Source: Pseudomonas viridiflava (GTDB taxonomy: Bacteria > Pseudomonadota > Gammaproteobacteria > Pseudomonadales > Pseudomonadaceae). From it: a DNA stretch of 64,000 nt. The stretch covers positions 248,001-312,000 of the forward strand of contig NZ_UTIQ01000241.1 in assembly GCF_900582625.1 (NCBI RefSeq), written 5' to 3'. Shown piece by piece: positions 1 to 8,262 of the stretch; position 1 is the first letter of the stretch; each line of letters begins with the position of its first letter. The notes beneath the pieces are model-generated. The model worked only from the letters and a program-made list of their open reading frames with translations. It had not been told where the DNA came from and ran no database searches. A program made the position numbers and the translations under genes.

Positions 1-949
1 CCGGGGTTTTGAACTTGAGCATGATCTGGTCGCGCCAGCCGTAGTTGGTGCCTTTGATGGCCCCAAGGTGCGCGGCGTCCAGCGCCGGGGTCAGCTGAAT
101 TTGCGCCAGGGCTTTGAGCGGCACGGCCAGCACCACGTAGTCGGCGCTGTAACCGACGCTGCCCACTTTCACGGTGGCGCCGTCTTTGTCCTGGCTGATG
201 GCCGAGACCTTGGCGTTGGTTTTGATGGTTTTGATTTGCTTGAGAAACGCCGCCGCCAGCACCTGGCTGCCGCCGGGCAAGCGCGCGGCGCGCAGGTCGC
301 GGTCGTCTACGCCACGGTAAACGCGGGTTTGCTGGGCGAGATAGAGCAGCGACAGGCGCGACGGTTCGTCGTAGCGCGAGCGAATCCGTTGGTTGACCAA
401 CAAGCGCGCGGTGGTCGGCAGCGCGAGTTTGTCGAGCCACTTGGCGACGGTGATCTGGTCGAGCGCGAACAGGGTGTTGTTGGCGGCCGGGTTCATCGGG
501 TCGGCAATGGACGCTGCCAGGTCGTCCAGACTTTTGTCGAAACGCTTGAGGCCTTCGGCGGTTTCCGGCTGTTTGGTGGCCAGGTCGGCGGCGGTGAAGT
601 AGTCGCCATTAATCAGGTAGCTGGGGTTACGCACGAACTCCGGCGCCGGCAGGGTCTGCAGCTTAAAGGTGTCGATGTAACCGTTGAGCGTGGGCTGCAC
701 TTTCTTGCCCGCGATCCACTCGCTGGTGGCCAGCCCCGAACGCCCGCCGATGCTCGGTTTGGCTTCCAGCAGCGTGACCTGCCAGCCCTTTTGTTGCAGC
801 TCGTACGCGGCGGTCAAACCGGCCAACCCGGCGCCCACCACAATGGCCGTGGGCTGCTTGGTGGCCGCTGGCTTGTCGGCGGCAGTGGCCGCCACGCTGA
901 ACACACCCATTGCCAGCAGCGCCAAGGCGCGCAAACCGGTTCGCAACAT
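1..949 (-). CDS. Flavin monoamine oxidase family protein, secreted (partial, 3' end outside window)
   Basis: The reading frame starts at an ATG ending at 949 and runs off the left edge after 316 codons without a stop. Residues 1-24 form a signal peptide (short basic start, Leu/Ala-rich core, ATAAD cleavage region). The FAD dinucleotide-binding motif VVGAGLAGLTAAYEL lies near residues 34-48, followed by an acidic strand end (LLEAKPSIGGRSG) typical of amine oxidases. The family oxidises amines with FAD and oxygen; the signal peptide suggests the periplasm. It is divergent from bioA with about 226 bp between them, and an amine oxidase beside bioA is also what I recall in P. aeruginosa. The substrate cannot be told from sequence. 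Confidence 0.88.
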   Translation of the reverse strand, partial: MLRTGLRALALLAMGVFSVAATAADKPAATKQPTAIVVGAGLAGLTAAYELQQKGWQVTLLEAKPSIGGRSGLATSEWIAGKKVQPTLNGYIDTFKLQTLPAPEFVRNPSYLINGDYFTAADLATKQPETAEGLKRFDKSLDDLAASIADPMNPAANNTLFALDQITVAKWLDKLALPTTARLLVNQRIRSRYDEPSRLSLLYLAQQTRVYRGVDDRDLRAARLPGGSQVLAAAFLKQIKTIKTNAKVSAISQDKDGATVKVGSVGYSADYVVLAVPLKALAQIQLTPALDAAHLGAIKGTNYGWRDQIMLKFKTP

Positions 950-1175
950 AAACGACTCCTTACATCCGTTCCGCAGGCAGCGGAACGCTCTTTTGATGGC
1001 GCGCAGAATACGCCGGCCCCCGCCCGGGAACCAGCCAAGTCCGTCGCCTTGAAAACGTGTGGGCGGTTTGCAGTTGTTCACCGGCGCGCCATTGCATAGG
1101 CTGCTGTCCTGCTTTGCGTGCCCAGCACCATGCTGGCCGCGTCTGTAAAGCTGTCTTGACTGCCTGGAGTTTCGA

Positions 1176-2579
1176 ATGAGCCTGAATAATCAGTGGATGC
1201 AACGCGACCTGGCGGTGCTCTGGCACCCCTGCACGCAGATGAAGGACCACGAGCAATTGCCGCTGGTGCCAATCAAGCGTGGCGAGGGCGTGTGGCTCGA
1301 AGACTTCGACGGCAAGCGCTACCTGGACGCCGTCAGCTCCTGGTGGGTAAACGTGTTCGGCCATGCCAATCCGCGCATCAACCAGCGCATCAAAGACCAA
1401 GTCGACCAACTGGAGCACGTGATTCTCGCGGGCTTCAGCCATCAGCCGGTGATTGAGTTATCCGAGCGCCTGGTCAAGCTCACACCGGCCGGCCTTGATC
1501 GCGTGTTCTACGCCGACAACGGTTCATCCGGCATCGAAGTGGCGTTAAAAATGAGCTTCCACTTCTGGCGCAACAGCGGCCAGGAGCGCAAAAAACGCTT
1601 CGTCACCCTGACCAACAGCTACCACGGCGAAACCATTGCGGCGATGTCGGTGGGCGACGTGGCGCTGTTCACCGAAACCTATAAATCCTTGTTGATGGAC
1701 ACCATCAAGGTGCCCAGCCCCGACTGCTACCTGCGCCCGGAAGGCGTGAGTTGGGAAGAACATTCGCGGGTGATGTTTGGCCAGATGGAACAGGCGCTGG
1801 CCGAAAACCATCAGGACGTCGCCGCCGTGATTATCGAGCCGCTGATCCAGGGCGCCGGCGGCATGCGCATGTACCACCCGGTGTACCTCAAGCTGCTGCG
1901 CGAAGCTTGCGACCGCTACGGCGTGCACCTGATTCACGATGAAATTGCCGTGGGCTTCGGCCGCACCGGCACCATGTTCGCCTGTGAGCAGGCGGGCATC
2001 GCGCCGGACTTTCTGTGTCTGTCCAAAGCGCTCACCGGCGGCTACTTACCGATGGCCGCCGTGCTCACCAGCGAGGCGATTTATCAAGGCTTCTACGACG
2101 ACTACCAAACCCTGCGCGCCTTCCTGCATTCCCACACCTACACGGGCAACCCACTCGCGTGCGCGGCGGCTTTGGCCACGTTGGATATTTTCGAGCAAGA
2201 CAACGTGATCGAAGCCAACCGCGCCCTCAGCGCCCGCATGGCCAGCGCCACGGCACACCTGATGGACCATCCGCACGTGGCCGAAGTGCGCCAGACCGGC
2301 ATGGTGCTGGCCATTGAAATGGTGCAAGACAAAGCCAGCAAAACGCCTTACCCGTGGCAAGAGCGCCGGGGTTTGAAAGTGTTCCAGCACGCGCTGGAAC
2401 GCGGCGCCTTGCTGCGGCCTTTGGGCAGCGTGGTGTATTTCTTGCCGCCGTATGTGATTACCCCGGAGCAGATCGACTTTCTCGCCGAAGTTGCCAGCGA
2501 AGGCATCGATATTGCCACCGCAACGAAAACCTCCGTGCCCGTCAGCGGCCGCCACCCCAACTTCCGCGATCCGGGTTAA
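1176..2579 (+). CDS. bioA: Adenosylmethionine-8-amino-7-oxononanoate aminotransferase
   Basis: This is the PLP-dependent class III aminotransferase of biotin synthesis; it converts 8-amino-7-oxononanoate to 7,8-diaminopelargonate using S-adenosylmethionine as amino donor. The 467-residue length is slightly above the usual 430 because of a C-terminal tail. Diagnostic segments are WHPCTQM near residue 17, SSWWVN near 50, NGSSGIEVALKM near 115, the HDEIAVGFGRTG PLP/Asp segment, and CLSKALTGG with the Schiff-base lysine at about K284. The start at 1176 follows a GGAG-type ribosome site in 'tgcctggagtttcga'. It stands alone; no other bio genes are in the window. Confidence 0.97.
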   Translation: MSLNNQWMQRDLAVLWHPCTQMKDHEQLPLVPIKRGEGVWLEDFDGKRYLDAVSSWWVNVFGHANPRINQRIKDQVDQLEHVILAGFSHQPVIELSERLVKLTPAGLDRVFYADNGSSGIEVALKMSFHFWRNSGQERKKRFVTLTNSYHGETIAAMSVGDVALFTETYKSLLMDTIKVPSPDCYLRPEGVSWEEHSRVMFGQMEQALAENHQDVAAVIIEPLIQGAGGMRMYHPVYLKLLREACDRYGVHLIHDEIAVGFGRTGTMFACEQAGIAPDFLCLSKALTGGYLPMAAVLTSEAIYQGFYDDYQTLRAFLHSHTYTGNPLACAAALATLDIFEQDNVIEANRALSARMASATAHLMDHPHVAEVRQTGMVLAIEMVQDKASKTPYPWQERRGLKVFQHALERGALLRPLGSVVYFLPPYVITPEQIDFLAEVASEGIDIATATKTSVPVSGRHPNFRDPG

Positions 2580-2593
2580 TAGCTCAATCCGCC

Positions 2594-2635
2594 CCCTCTG
2601 CCCGCTCCCGGGCGAGGGCTGGGGCAGAGGGTTTT
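2594..2635 (+). terminator. Repeat-derived terminator-like hairpin after bioA
   Basis: CCCTCTGCCC at 2594-2603 pairs with GGGCAGAGGG at 2622-2631 and is followed by TTTT. The sequence belongs to the same CCCTCTCCC-type repeat family seen again at 28014-28125. It lies 15 bp after the bioA stop and could end its transcript. Confidence 0.6.
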
Positions 2636-2796
2636 CGTTCCCAAAGTGCGCACACCCGTAACGCCCCGCTCCAAAACGTGACGAACGCCTTCACCGACTG
2701 CCCCCAGAAAATTTCGCTTTAATCCTTAACGATCAATCAGATAGAGCTTCAACCCAGCGTTGGCCCGCATCCTGCATTTCATGGCTTTATGGATAA

Positions 2797-2806
2797 TTGG
2801 ATCCAA
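2797..2806. promoter_or_regulatory. Perfect palindrome TTGGATCCAA, candidate GntR operator
   Basis: The 10-bp perfect palindrome lies 20 bp upstream of the gntR start codon, in an AT-rich promoter region. FCD-type GntR regulators usually bind short palindromes of this size in their own promoters. The assignment as an autoregulatory operator is inference. An upstream in-frame TTG falls inside this palindrome, which argues against that TTG as the real start. Confidence 0.45.
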
Positions 2807-2826
2807 AAAACCATGCGAGCACTGCG

Positions 2827-3498
2827 ATGCACATCGTCCCCTCCTACGCCGAACGCAAACCCATGACCGCCGAAGAAGAGGCTTACAGCTTTCTTCTCAA
2901 CGCGATTTGCACCGGCCACTACCGCACGGGCGACCGTCTGGTGTCGGAAGACATTGCCAGTGAAATCGGCATGAGCCGCATGCCCGTGCGCGAAGCGTTT
3001 CGTCGCCTGGCGGCCGAGGGTTTGGTGACCATGCGCCCTAACCGCGGCGCCGTGGTCAGCGGCTTGAACCTGGACGAGATACACGAAGTGTTCGACATGC
3101 GCAGCGCCCTCGAAGGCTTAGCGCTGCGCGTGGCGGTGCCGAAAATTACCGAGCGCCATTTGAACCGGCTTGAGCGCCTGCTCGATGAAATGGACGAGTG
3201 CCGCGACGACAGCGCCGAGTGGGTCGGCCGCCATCGCGTGTTCCACGAATACCTGTGCAGCCTCAGCGAGCGGCCGCGGCTGATGCGCCAAATCAGCGCG
3301 CTGTATTCGGTCATCGAACCGCCCATGCGCCTGTGGCTGCAACATGCACAAGCGCCCAGCGCCCGCGAAGAACACAGCGAAATACTCGACGCCATCCGCA
3401 GCGGCGACGCCGCGCTGTCCGAGCGGGTATTGCGTGAACACATCGAAGGCACCGTGCCGGAACTGGCGCGGTTTCTGGAACAGATGAACCCACTGTAG
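2827..3498 (+). CDS. GntR family transcriptional regulator, FCD type
   Basis: The 223-residue protein has an N-terminal winged helix (about residues 13-75; LVSEDIASEIGMSRMPVREAFRRL is the characteristic GntR helix-turn-helix, split here only for description) and a C-terminal all-helical FCD ligand domain beginning near EIHEVFDMRSALEGLA. FCD members sense small organic acids or amine-derived ligands. I chose ATG 2827 because the TTG upstream at 2797 sits in the operator-like palindrome. The gene precedes a polyamine-type binding protein and a gamma-glutamyltransferase, so these are the probable targets. Its TAG stop codon is supplied by the first bases of a REP element. Confidence 0.9.
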   Translation: MHIVPSYAERKPMTAEEEAYSFLLNAICTGHYRTGDRLVSEDIASEIGMSRMPVREAFRRLAAEGLVTMRPNRGAVVSGLNLDEIHEVFDMRSALEGLALRVAVPKITERHLNRLERLLDEMDECRDDSAEWVGRHRVFHEYLCSLSERPRLMRQISALYSVIEPPMRLWLQHAQAPSAREEHSEILDAIRSGDAALSERVLREHIEGTVPELARFLEQMNPL

Positions 3499-3578
3499 GA
3501 GCGAGCTTGCTCGCGAAGCAGGCGCTGCGGCTCTTCACCGAATCGCACAACGTCTTTCGCGAGCAAGCTCGCTCCTAC
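3495..3578. repeat. Inverted REP pair (GAGCTTGCTCGCGAA family)
   Basis: A REP unit (GTAGGAGCGAGC..., 3495-3517) faces its inverted copy at 3556-3578 across about 38 bp. Each unit is itself an imperfect hairpin. This core (gagcTTGCTCgcgaa) is a different subfamily from the gcggctttagccgc units elsewhere in the window. The first unit overlaps the gntR stop codon. Confidence 0.9.
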
Positions 3579-3619
3579 GGCCCGCTTTTCTCCTCGTCGT
3601 AACAGAAGGAATTACCAGC

Positions 3620-4726
3620 ATGAGCCTGCGCCTTTCCGTTTCACGCACACTGCTGGGCGCGTTCTGCGCCCTGGCGATTCTGCCGGCCACCCAGGCGGCG
3701 GAGCAGACCATTCGCTTCTACAACTGGTCCGATTACATGGGCCCGGACACGCTGAAGAGTTTCGAAAAAGAAACCGGCGTGCCAGTGCAATACGACGTCT
3801 TCGACACCAACGAAATGCTCGAAGCCAAGCTGCTGTCCGGGCACTCCGGCTACGACCTGGTTGTGCCCTCGAGCCAGTTCCTGCCCAAGCAAATTCGCGC
3901 CGGTGCCTACCAGCCTCTGCAGCGCGAACTGCTGACCAACTGGAAGCACCTCGACCCGCGCCTGATGCAGCGCCTTGAAGAAGCCGACCCCGGCAACAAA
4001 TACGCCGTGCCGTACATGTGGGGCACCTTGGGCATTGGCTACAACGTGGAAAAAGTGCGCGCCGCGCTGGGCGCCGATGCGCCAGTGGATTCCTGGGCGC
4101 TGGTGTTCGACCCGGCCAACCTGGCCAAGCTGAAAAGCTGCGGTGTGGCCATGCTCGATGCGCCGGTAAAAATCATTCCGCAAGCCATGCACTTCATGGG
4201 CATGAACCCCAACAGCACCAACGCGGACGACTACAAAAAAGCGTCGGCGCTGCTGCAAAAACTGCGGCCGTCGGTGACCTACTTCAGCTCGTCGAAATAC
4301 ACCACCGACCTGGCCAATGGCGACATCTGCGTGGCCATCGGCTATTCCGGCGACGTGATGCAGGCGCAAACCCGCGCCAAGGACGCCGGCAAAAACGTCG
4401 ACATCCGCTACGTGATTCCCAAGGAAGGCGCCAACCTGTGGTTCGACATGATCGCCATTCCCAAAGACTCGACCAACGCCAAGAACGCCCATGCACTGAT
4501 CAATTACTTGCTGCGCCCGGAAGTGATTGCGCCGGTTAGCGACTACGTCGGCTACGCCAACCCGAACAAGGACGCGACCGCCCTGCTCAGCCCTGCCGTG
4601 CGCGACAACCCTGGCATTTACCCAAGCGATGAAGTGATTGCCAAGCTATTCGTGTCGGCCGATTTGCCGCCTGCGATTCAGCGCGTCATCACTCGCGAGT
4701 GGACACGAATCAAGTCCGGCAAATAA
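3620..4726 (+). CDS. Periplasmic polyamine-type solute-binding protein (PotF/SpuD-like)
   Basis: A 368-residue extracellular solute-binding protein of the PotD/PotF class. Residues 1-26 are a signal peptide ending in TQAAEQ. FYNWSDYMGPDTL (about 33-45), the VFDTNEMLEAKL segment, YAVPYMWGTLGIGYN and ANLWFDMIAIP are family hallmarks; the aromatic/acidic residues in these segments line the polyamine pocket in known members. A good ribosome site (AAGGAATTACCAGC) precedes ATG 3620. No ABC permease or ATPase gene follows, so it must work with transporters encoded elsewhere or act as a sensor subunit. The neighbouring gamma-glutamyltransferase suggests ligands such as gamma-glutamylated amines, which is inference. 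Confidence 0.93.
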   Translation: MSLRLSVSRTLLGAFCALAILPATQAAEQTIRFYNWSDYMGPDTLKSFEKETGVPVQYDVFDTNEMLEAKLLSGHSGYDLVVPSSQFLPKQIRAGAYQPLQRELLTNWKHLDPRLMQRLEEADPGNKYAVPYMWGTLGIGYNVEKVRAALGADAPVDSWALVFDPANLAKLKSCGVAMLDAPVKIIPQAMHFMGMNPNSTNADDYKKASALLQKLRPSVTYFSSSKYTTDLANGDICVAIGYSGDVMQAQTRAKDAGKNVDIRYVIPKEGANLWFDMIAIPKDSTNAKNAHALINYLLRPEVIAPVSDYVGYANPNKDATALLSPAVRDNPGIYPSDEVIAKLFVSADLPPAIQRVITREWTRIKSGK

Positions 4727-4761
4727 GCGGACGCCGTTTTTACCTTTTATGAGTTCTGCCC

Positions 4762-6372
4762 ATGTTGAAATTTTCTGCCCATGAATACCCCTACGCCTCG
4801 CAACGCCAGAGCGTGTTCGCCAAGCGCGGCATGGTCGCCGCTTCGCAGCCACTGGCCGCCGAAGCGGGGATTGAAATGCTCCGTCGCGGCGGCAACGCCA
4901 TCGACGCCGCCATCGCCACGGCGGCGGCGCTCACGGTGGTCGAGCCCACTGGCTGCGGCATCGGCGGCGACGCCTTTGCCCTGGTGTGGGTGAACAACCA
5001 ACTGCACGGCCTGGATGCCAGCGGCCATGCGCCGCAAGCGTTGAGCATTGAGGCCATGCAGGCGGCGGGGCATGAAAAAATGCCGGTGTATGGCTGGGCG
5101 CCGGTGACGGTGCCGGGCTGTCCGGCGGCATGGGCAGAACTTTCCCGACGCTTTGGCCGCCTGCCGTTTGCAGACCTGCTGCAACCGGCCATTGAGTTGG
5201 CACGCGACGGTTTTCCGGTATCGCCGGTGGTCGCGCATCAATGGCAAACCGCGCTGGACGAATACACCCCCGAGCGCCAGCCCGTGTTGGAAAGCTGGTT
5301 CTCGACCTTCTTGATCGCCGGCCGCGCGCCTCAGGCGGGCGAGCTGTTCTGTAACCCGGCGCAAGCCGAAACCTTGGCCGAGCTGGCCGCCACAGGGTGT
5401 GAAAGCTTCTATCGCGGCAGCATTGCAGAGCGCCTGGCCGCGCATTCAGAGGCCACCGGCGGCTACTTGCGCGCCAGCGATCTGAGCGGTTACCAAGCCA
5501 AGTGGGTTGAACCGATCAGCGTGAATTACCGGGGCGTGGATGTCTGGGAAATTCCCCCGAGCGGCCAAGGCCTGATTGCCCTGATGACGCTGAAAATCCT
5601 CGAAGGCTTTCAGTTCGACCAGCGCGACAGCCAACTCACCTGGCACCGCCAATTGGAGGCCATGAAATTGGCCTACAGCGACGGCTTGCACCACATCACC
5701 GACGCCGAGCACATGCGCGTGGCGGTCGAGCAACTGCTGAGCCCCGGCTACATCGAGCGCCGTCGCGCGCAGATCAGCGACCGCGCCCAACCGCCGCTGC
5801 ACGGCGACCCGCACACCAGCGGCACGGTGTACCTGGCCACGGCCGATGCCGAGGGCAACATGGTGTCGTTTATCCAAAGCTGCTACCACGGCTTCGGCTC
5901 CGGTGTCGTGCTGCCCGACAGTGGTATTTCCCTGCAAAATCGCGGCTCGGAATTCAGCCTCGACCCCGGCCACGCCAACAGCCTGGCGCCCGGCAAGAAA
6001 ACCTTTCACACCATCATCCCCGGCTTCCTCAGCAAAGACGGCCAAGCCCTCGGCCCGTTCGGCGTAATGGGCGGCTATATGCAGCCGCAAGGCCATGTGC
6101 AAATGGTGATGAACCTCGTCGACTTCGGCCTCAACCCGCAGGCGGCGCTGGATGCGCCGCGCTGGCAATGGCTCGGCGAGATGAAAGTCGGCATCGAACA
6201 AGGCACGTCTCGCGACCTGGCGTTTGCCTTGGCGCGGCGCGGGCATCAGGTGGAAATCGCCCACGACCTCACCGACTTTGGTCGCGGCCAGATCATCCTG
6301 CGCGACCCGGATACGGGCGTGCTGTGCGGTGGCACGGAGCCGCGGGCGGATTCGCATATTGCTGTGTATTGA
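4762..6372 (+). CDS. Gamma-glutamyltransferase family protein, no signal peptide
   Basis: A 536-residue Ntn-hydrolase of the gamma-glutamyltransferase family, which makes and uses an autocatalytically cleaved two-subunit enzyme to hydrolyse or transfer gamma-glutamyl groups. RGGNAIDAAIATAAALTVVEP near residue 42 is the large-subunit signature (shown in parts). The predicted nucleophile is T355 in SGTVYLATADAEGN, aligned by the D-x-x-GN spacing with the catalytic Thr of E. coli Ggt; GVMGGYMQPQGH and the C-terminal GGTEPRADS are also conserved. Unlike the classical periplasmic enzyme it lacks a signal peptide, so it should be cytoplasmic, like YwrD-type members. It lies 35 bp after the binding-protein gene, probably one operon. 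Confidence 0.92.
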   Translation: MLKFSAHEYPYASQRQSVFAKRGMVAASQPLAAEAGIEMLRRGGNAIDAAIATAAALTVVEPTGCGIGGDAFALVWVNNQLHGLDASGHAPQALSIEAMQAAGHEKMPVYGWAPVTVPGCPAAWAELSRRFGRLPFADLLQPAIELARDGFPVSPVVAHQWQTALDEYTPERQPVLESWFSTFLIAGRAPQAGELFCNPAQAETLAELAATGCESFYRGSIAERLAAHSEATGGYLRASDLSGYQAKWVEPISVNYRGVDVWEIPPSGQGLIALMTLKILEGFQFDQRDSQLTWHRQLEAMKLAYSDGLHHITDAEHMRVAVEQLLSPGYIERRRAQISDRAQPPLHGDPHTSGTVYLATADAEGNMVSFIQSCYHGFGSGVVLPDSGISLQNRGSEFSLDPGHANSLAPGKKTFHTIIPGFLSKDGQALGPFGVMGGYMQPQGHVQMVMNLVDFGLNPQAALDAPRWQWLGEMKVGIEQGTSRDLAFALARRGHQVEIAHDLTDFGRGQIILRDPDTGVLCGGTEPRADSHIAVY

Positions 6373-6502
6373 TCTTGCAGGAGCGGTTGGGCGGCATTCC
6401 GATTAGCCGCGATGCTTCCGATCTTCCGCAAAGGGCATCGTGCCTCCAGTGCCCACACGATGCTGCACATGTTTCGGGGGAGCGCCCGGCTCAAAATTCT
6501 GG

Positions 6503-6522
6503 ATCCCCGCGTGCGCGGGGAT
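6503..6522. repeat. ATCCCCGC-GTGC-GCGGGGAT hairpin repeat, copy 1
   Basis: An 8-bp perfect stem with a GTGC loop, flanked by ttctgg on the left and gacc on the right. A second copy with the same layout is at 37689-37708. The pattern (ctggattcccgcg...cgggaatgac) recurs in many unrelated bacterial genomes as a small non-coding repeat. Confidence 0.75.
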
Positions 6523-6596
6523 GACCGGGGTATTGGCAAAAATGCCGCCCGACCACTCCCACATACACCACCTCCCGCAGAGGCACCCCTTTAACC

Positions 6597-6668
6597 TGTG
6601 GGAGCAGCTTCAGCCGCGATGCTTTTGATCCGTGCACAAATCCAATCGCGGCTAAAGCCGCTCCCACA
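6597..6668. repeat. Inverted REP pair after the gamma-glutamyltransferase gene
   Basis: TGTGGGAGCAGCTTCAGCCG (6597 on) faces its inverted copy ending at 6668. Together with the hairpin repeat at 6503 and the aldA terminator at 6691 it accounts for most of the 388-bp convergent gap 6373-6760. I see no gene in that gap. Confidence 0.9.
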
Positions 6669-6690
6669 AAAAAAACCGGCAGGCGTAAGT

Positions 6691-6727
6691 AAAAAAAAGC
6701 GGGCGCACGCCGAAACGTGAGCCCGCC
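6691..6727 (-). terminator. Rho-independent terminator of aldA
   Basis: On the minus strand GCGGGCtCACG pairs with CGTGcGCCCGC around a short loop and is followed by eight T residues (6698 down to 6691). It lies 34 bp past the aldA stop codon. Confidence 0.85.
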
Positions 6728-6760
6728 AAAGCACTGCTTACCTAATCGGTTCGGGTGCGC

Positions 6761-8197
6761 TTACTCCTGGATGTACACCACGTGCGTGTGGGTGAATTCA
6801 TACAGGCCGTGCTTGCCATCCGCACCGCCGATACCGGATTTACGCGTGCCGGCATGGAAGCCCTGCATGGCTTCGAAGTTCTCGCGGTTGATGTAGGTTT
6901 CGCCGAAGTCGATTTCGCGACTGGCTTTCATCGCGGCGCTGAGGTTGCGGGTGTAGAGCGAGGACGTCAGGCCGTATTCGCTGTCGTTGGCCAGGGCGAT
7001 GGCTTCGTCGAGGTCGTCGACAATCTGCACCGGCAGCACCGGGCCGAAGATTTCCTTGCGCATGATTTCCATGCCAGCGGTGCAGCCAGCCAGCACGGTT
7101 GGCTGGTAGTGAAAACCTTTGCCAAGGTCGGCCACCGCGCCGCCCGTGATGATCTGCGCGCCCTGCCCGCTTGCGGTTTTGACCATCTGCGCGACTTTGT
7201 CGAGGCCGATCTGGTTGACCAGCGGGCCCATGTCCAAATCTGCCTCAGCTGACGGATCGCCGTACTTGGTGGCGGCCATGGCGCTGGCGAGTTTGTCGAT
7301 AAATTGATCGGCCACTTTGCGCTCGACGTACACCCGCTCGGCGCAGTTGCACACCTGCCCGGTGTTGATGACCCGCGAGGCGGTAATGGCGTTAACCGCC
7401 AGTTCCAGGTCGGCGTCGGCCAGCACGATGGCCGGCGCTTTGCCGCCCAGTTCCAGGTTGAGTTTGGTGATGTTCGGCGCAGCGGCGGCCATGATGCGCG
7501 AGCCGGTGGCGACGCTGCCGGTAAAGCTGATGAGGTCAATGCCGGCGTGGCTGGTCAGCGCATGGCCGACGCCAGCGCCGGTGCCGCTGACGACGTTGAA
7601 CACGCCCGTGGGCAGATCGGTTTCCGCCACCAGGCGGGCGAATTCGAAGCAGTTGATCGGCGTTTCTTCGCTGGGCTTGATGACGATGGTGTTGCCGGTA
7701 ATCAGTGCCGGCGCCATCTTGCGAGCGATCAGAAAGAACGGGAAGTTCCACGGCAGAATGCCGGCCACCACGCCCAAGGGTTTGCGTTGCAGGAAGATGT
7801 GTTCACCGGCGCGGTCGCTGGTTAGCACTTCGCCTTCCAGGCGGCGCGCCCACTCGGCCATGTAGTCGAGGTAATCAGCGGTGAAGTTCACTTCCACCAT
7901 CGCCAGCCCCGGTACCTTGCCTTGTTCCTGAGTGATGATGCGTGCCAGGCGCTCGGCGTTGTCGCGCACTTTCTGGGCGATACGGCGCAGGTAGCCGGCG
8001 CGCTCGATGGCCGGTTTTGCTGCCCAGCCTTTTTGCGCTTTGCGCGCGGCAGCGATGGCCCGTTCCACTTGTACGTTAGTGGCTTGCGGTACGCGGGCCA
8101 GCAACTGGGCGTTGGCCGGGTTGAACACCTCGATCAGCTCTTCGCTGCCGATGAAGGCGTTATCGATGTAGTTCTCGTAGGTCACGATGCTGCTCAT
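6761..8197 (-). CDS. aldA: Aldehyde dehydrogenase, lactaldehyde/glycolaldehyde type (AldA-like)
   Basis: A 478-residue NAD-dependent aldehyde dehydrogenase. Over its whole length it closely resembles E. coli AldA (479 aa), including WNFPFFLIARKMAPAL, NTIVIKPSEETP, LELGGKAPAIV (general-base Glu), GQVCNCAERVYVE with the catalytic Cys at about C285, and the C-terminal NRENFEAMQGFHAG segment. The start is ATG 8197, preceded by GGAGAGAACGC; the frame is open further upstream but that extension is not protein-like. It follows the PQQ alcohol dehydrogenase by 65 bp on the same strand, so the likely task is oxidation of the aldehydes made in the periplasm to acids in the cytoplasm, under the sigma-54 promoter at 10474. 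Confidence 0.94.
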   Translation of the reverse strand: MSSIVTYENYIDNAFIGSEELIEVFNPANAQLLARVPQATNVQVERAIAAARKAQKGWAAKPAIERAGYLRRIAQKVRDNAERLARIITQEQGKVPGLAMVEVNFTADYLDYMAEWARRLEGEVLTSDRAGEHIFLQRKPLGVVAGILPWNFPFFLIARKMAPALITGNTIVIKPSEETPINCFEFARLVAETDLPTGVFNVVSGTGAGVGHALTSHAGIDLISFTGSVATGSRIMAAAAPNITKLNLELGGKAPAIVLADADLELAVNAITASRVINTGQVCNCAERVYVERKVADQFIDKLASAMAATKYGDPSAEADLDMGPLVNQIGLDKVAQMVKTASGQGAQIITGGAVADLGKGFHYQPTVLAGCTAGMEIMRKEIFGPVLPVQIVDDLDEAIALANDSEYGLTSSLYTRNLSAAMKASREIDFGETYINRENFEAMQGFHAGTRKSGIGGADGKHGLYEFTHTHVVYIQE

Positions 8198-8211
8198 GCG
8201 TTCTCTCCTGT

Positions 8212-8247
8212 CCACGCATCGGCCCGCCGGGGCGAGCGTCTGCGTGG
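8212..8247. other. Inverted repeat between PQQ dehydrogenase and aldA
   Basis: CCACGCA (8212-8218) pairs with TGCGTGG (8241-8247) across 22 bp. The hairpin sits a few bases upstream of the aldA ribosome-binding site in the 65-bp intercistronic gap. It has no T-run, so an mRNA processing or translation role is more likely than termination; this is inference. Confidence 0.4.
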
Positions 8248-8262
8248 TGACGGGTTTACGGA

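Noticed and set aside
2797..2826. TTG 2797 as the gntR start
   Set aside because: It falls inside the TTGGATCCAA palindrome and has no ribosome site; ATG 2827 is preferred.
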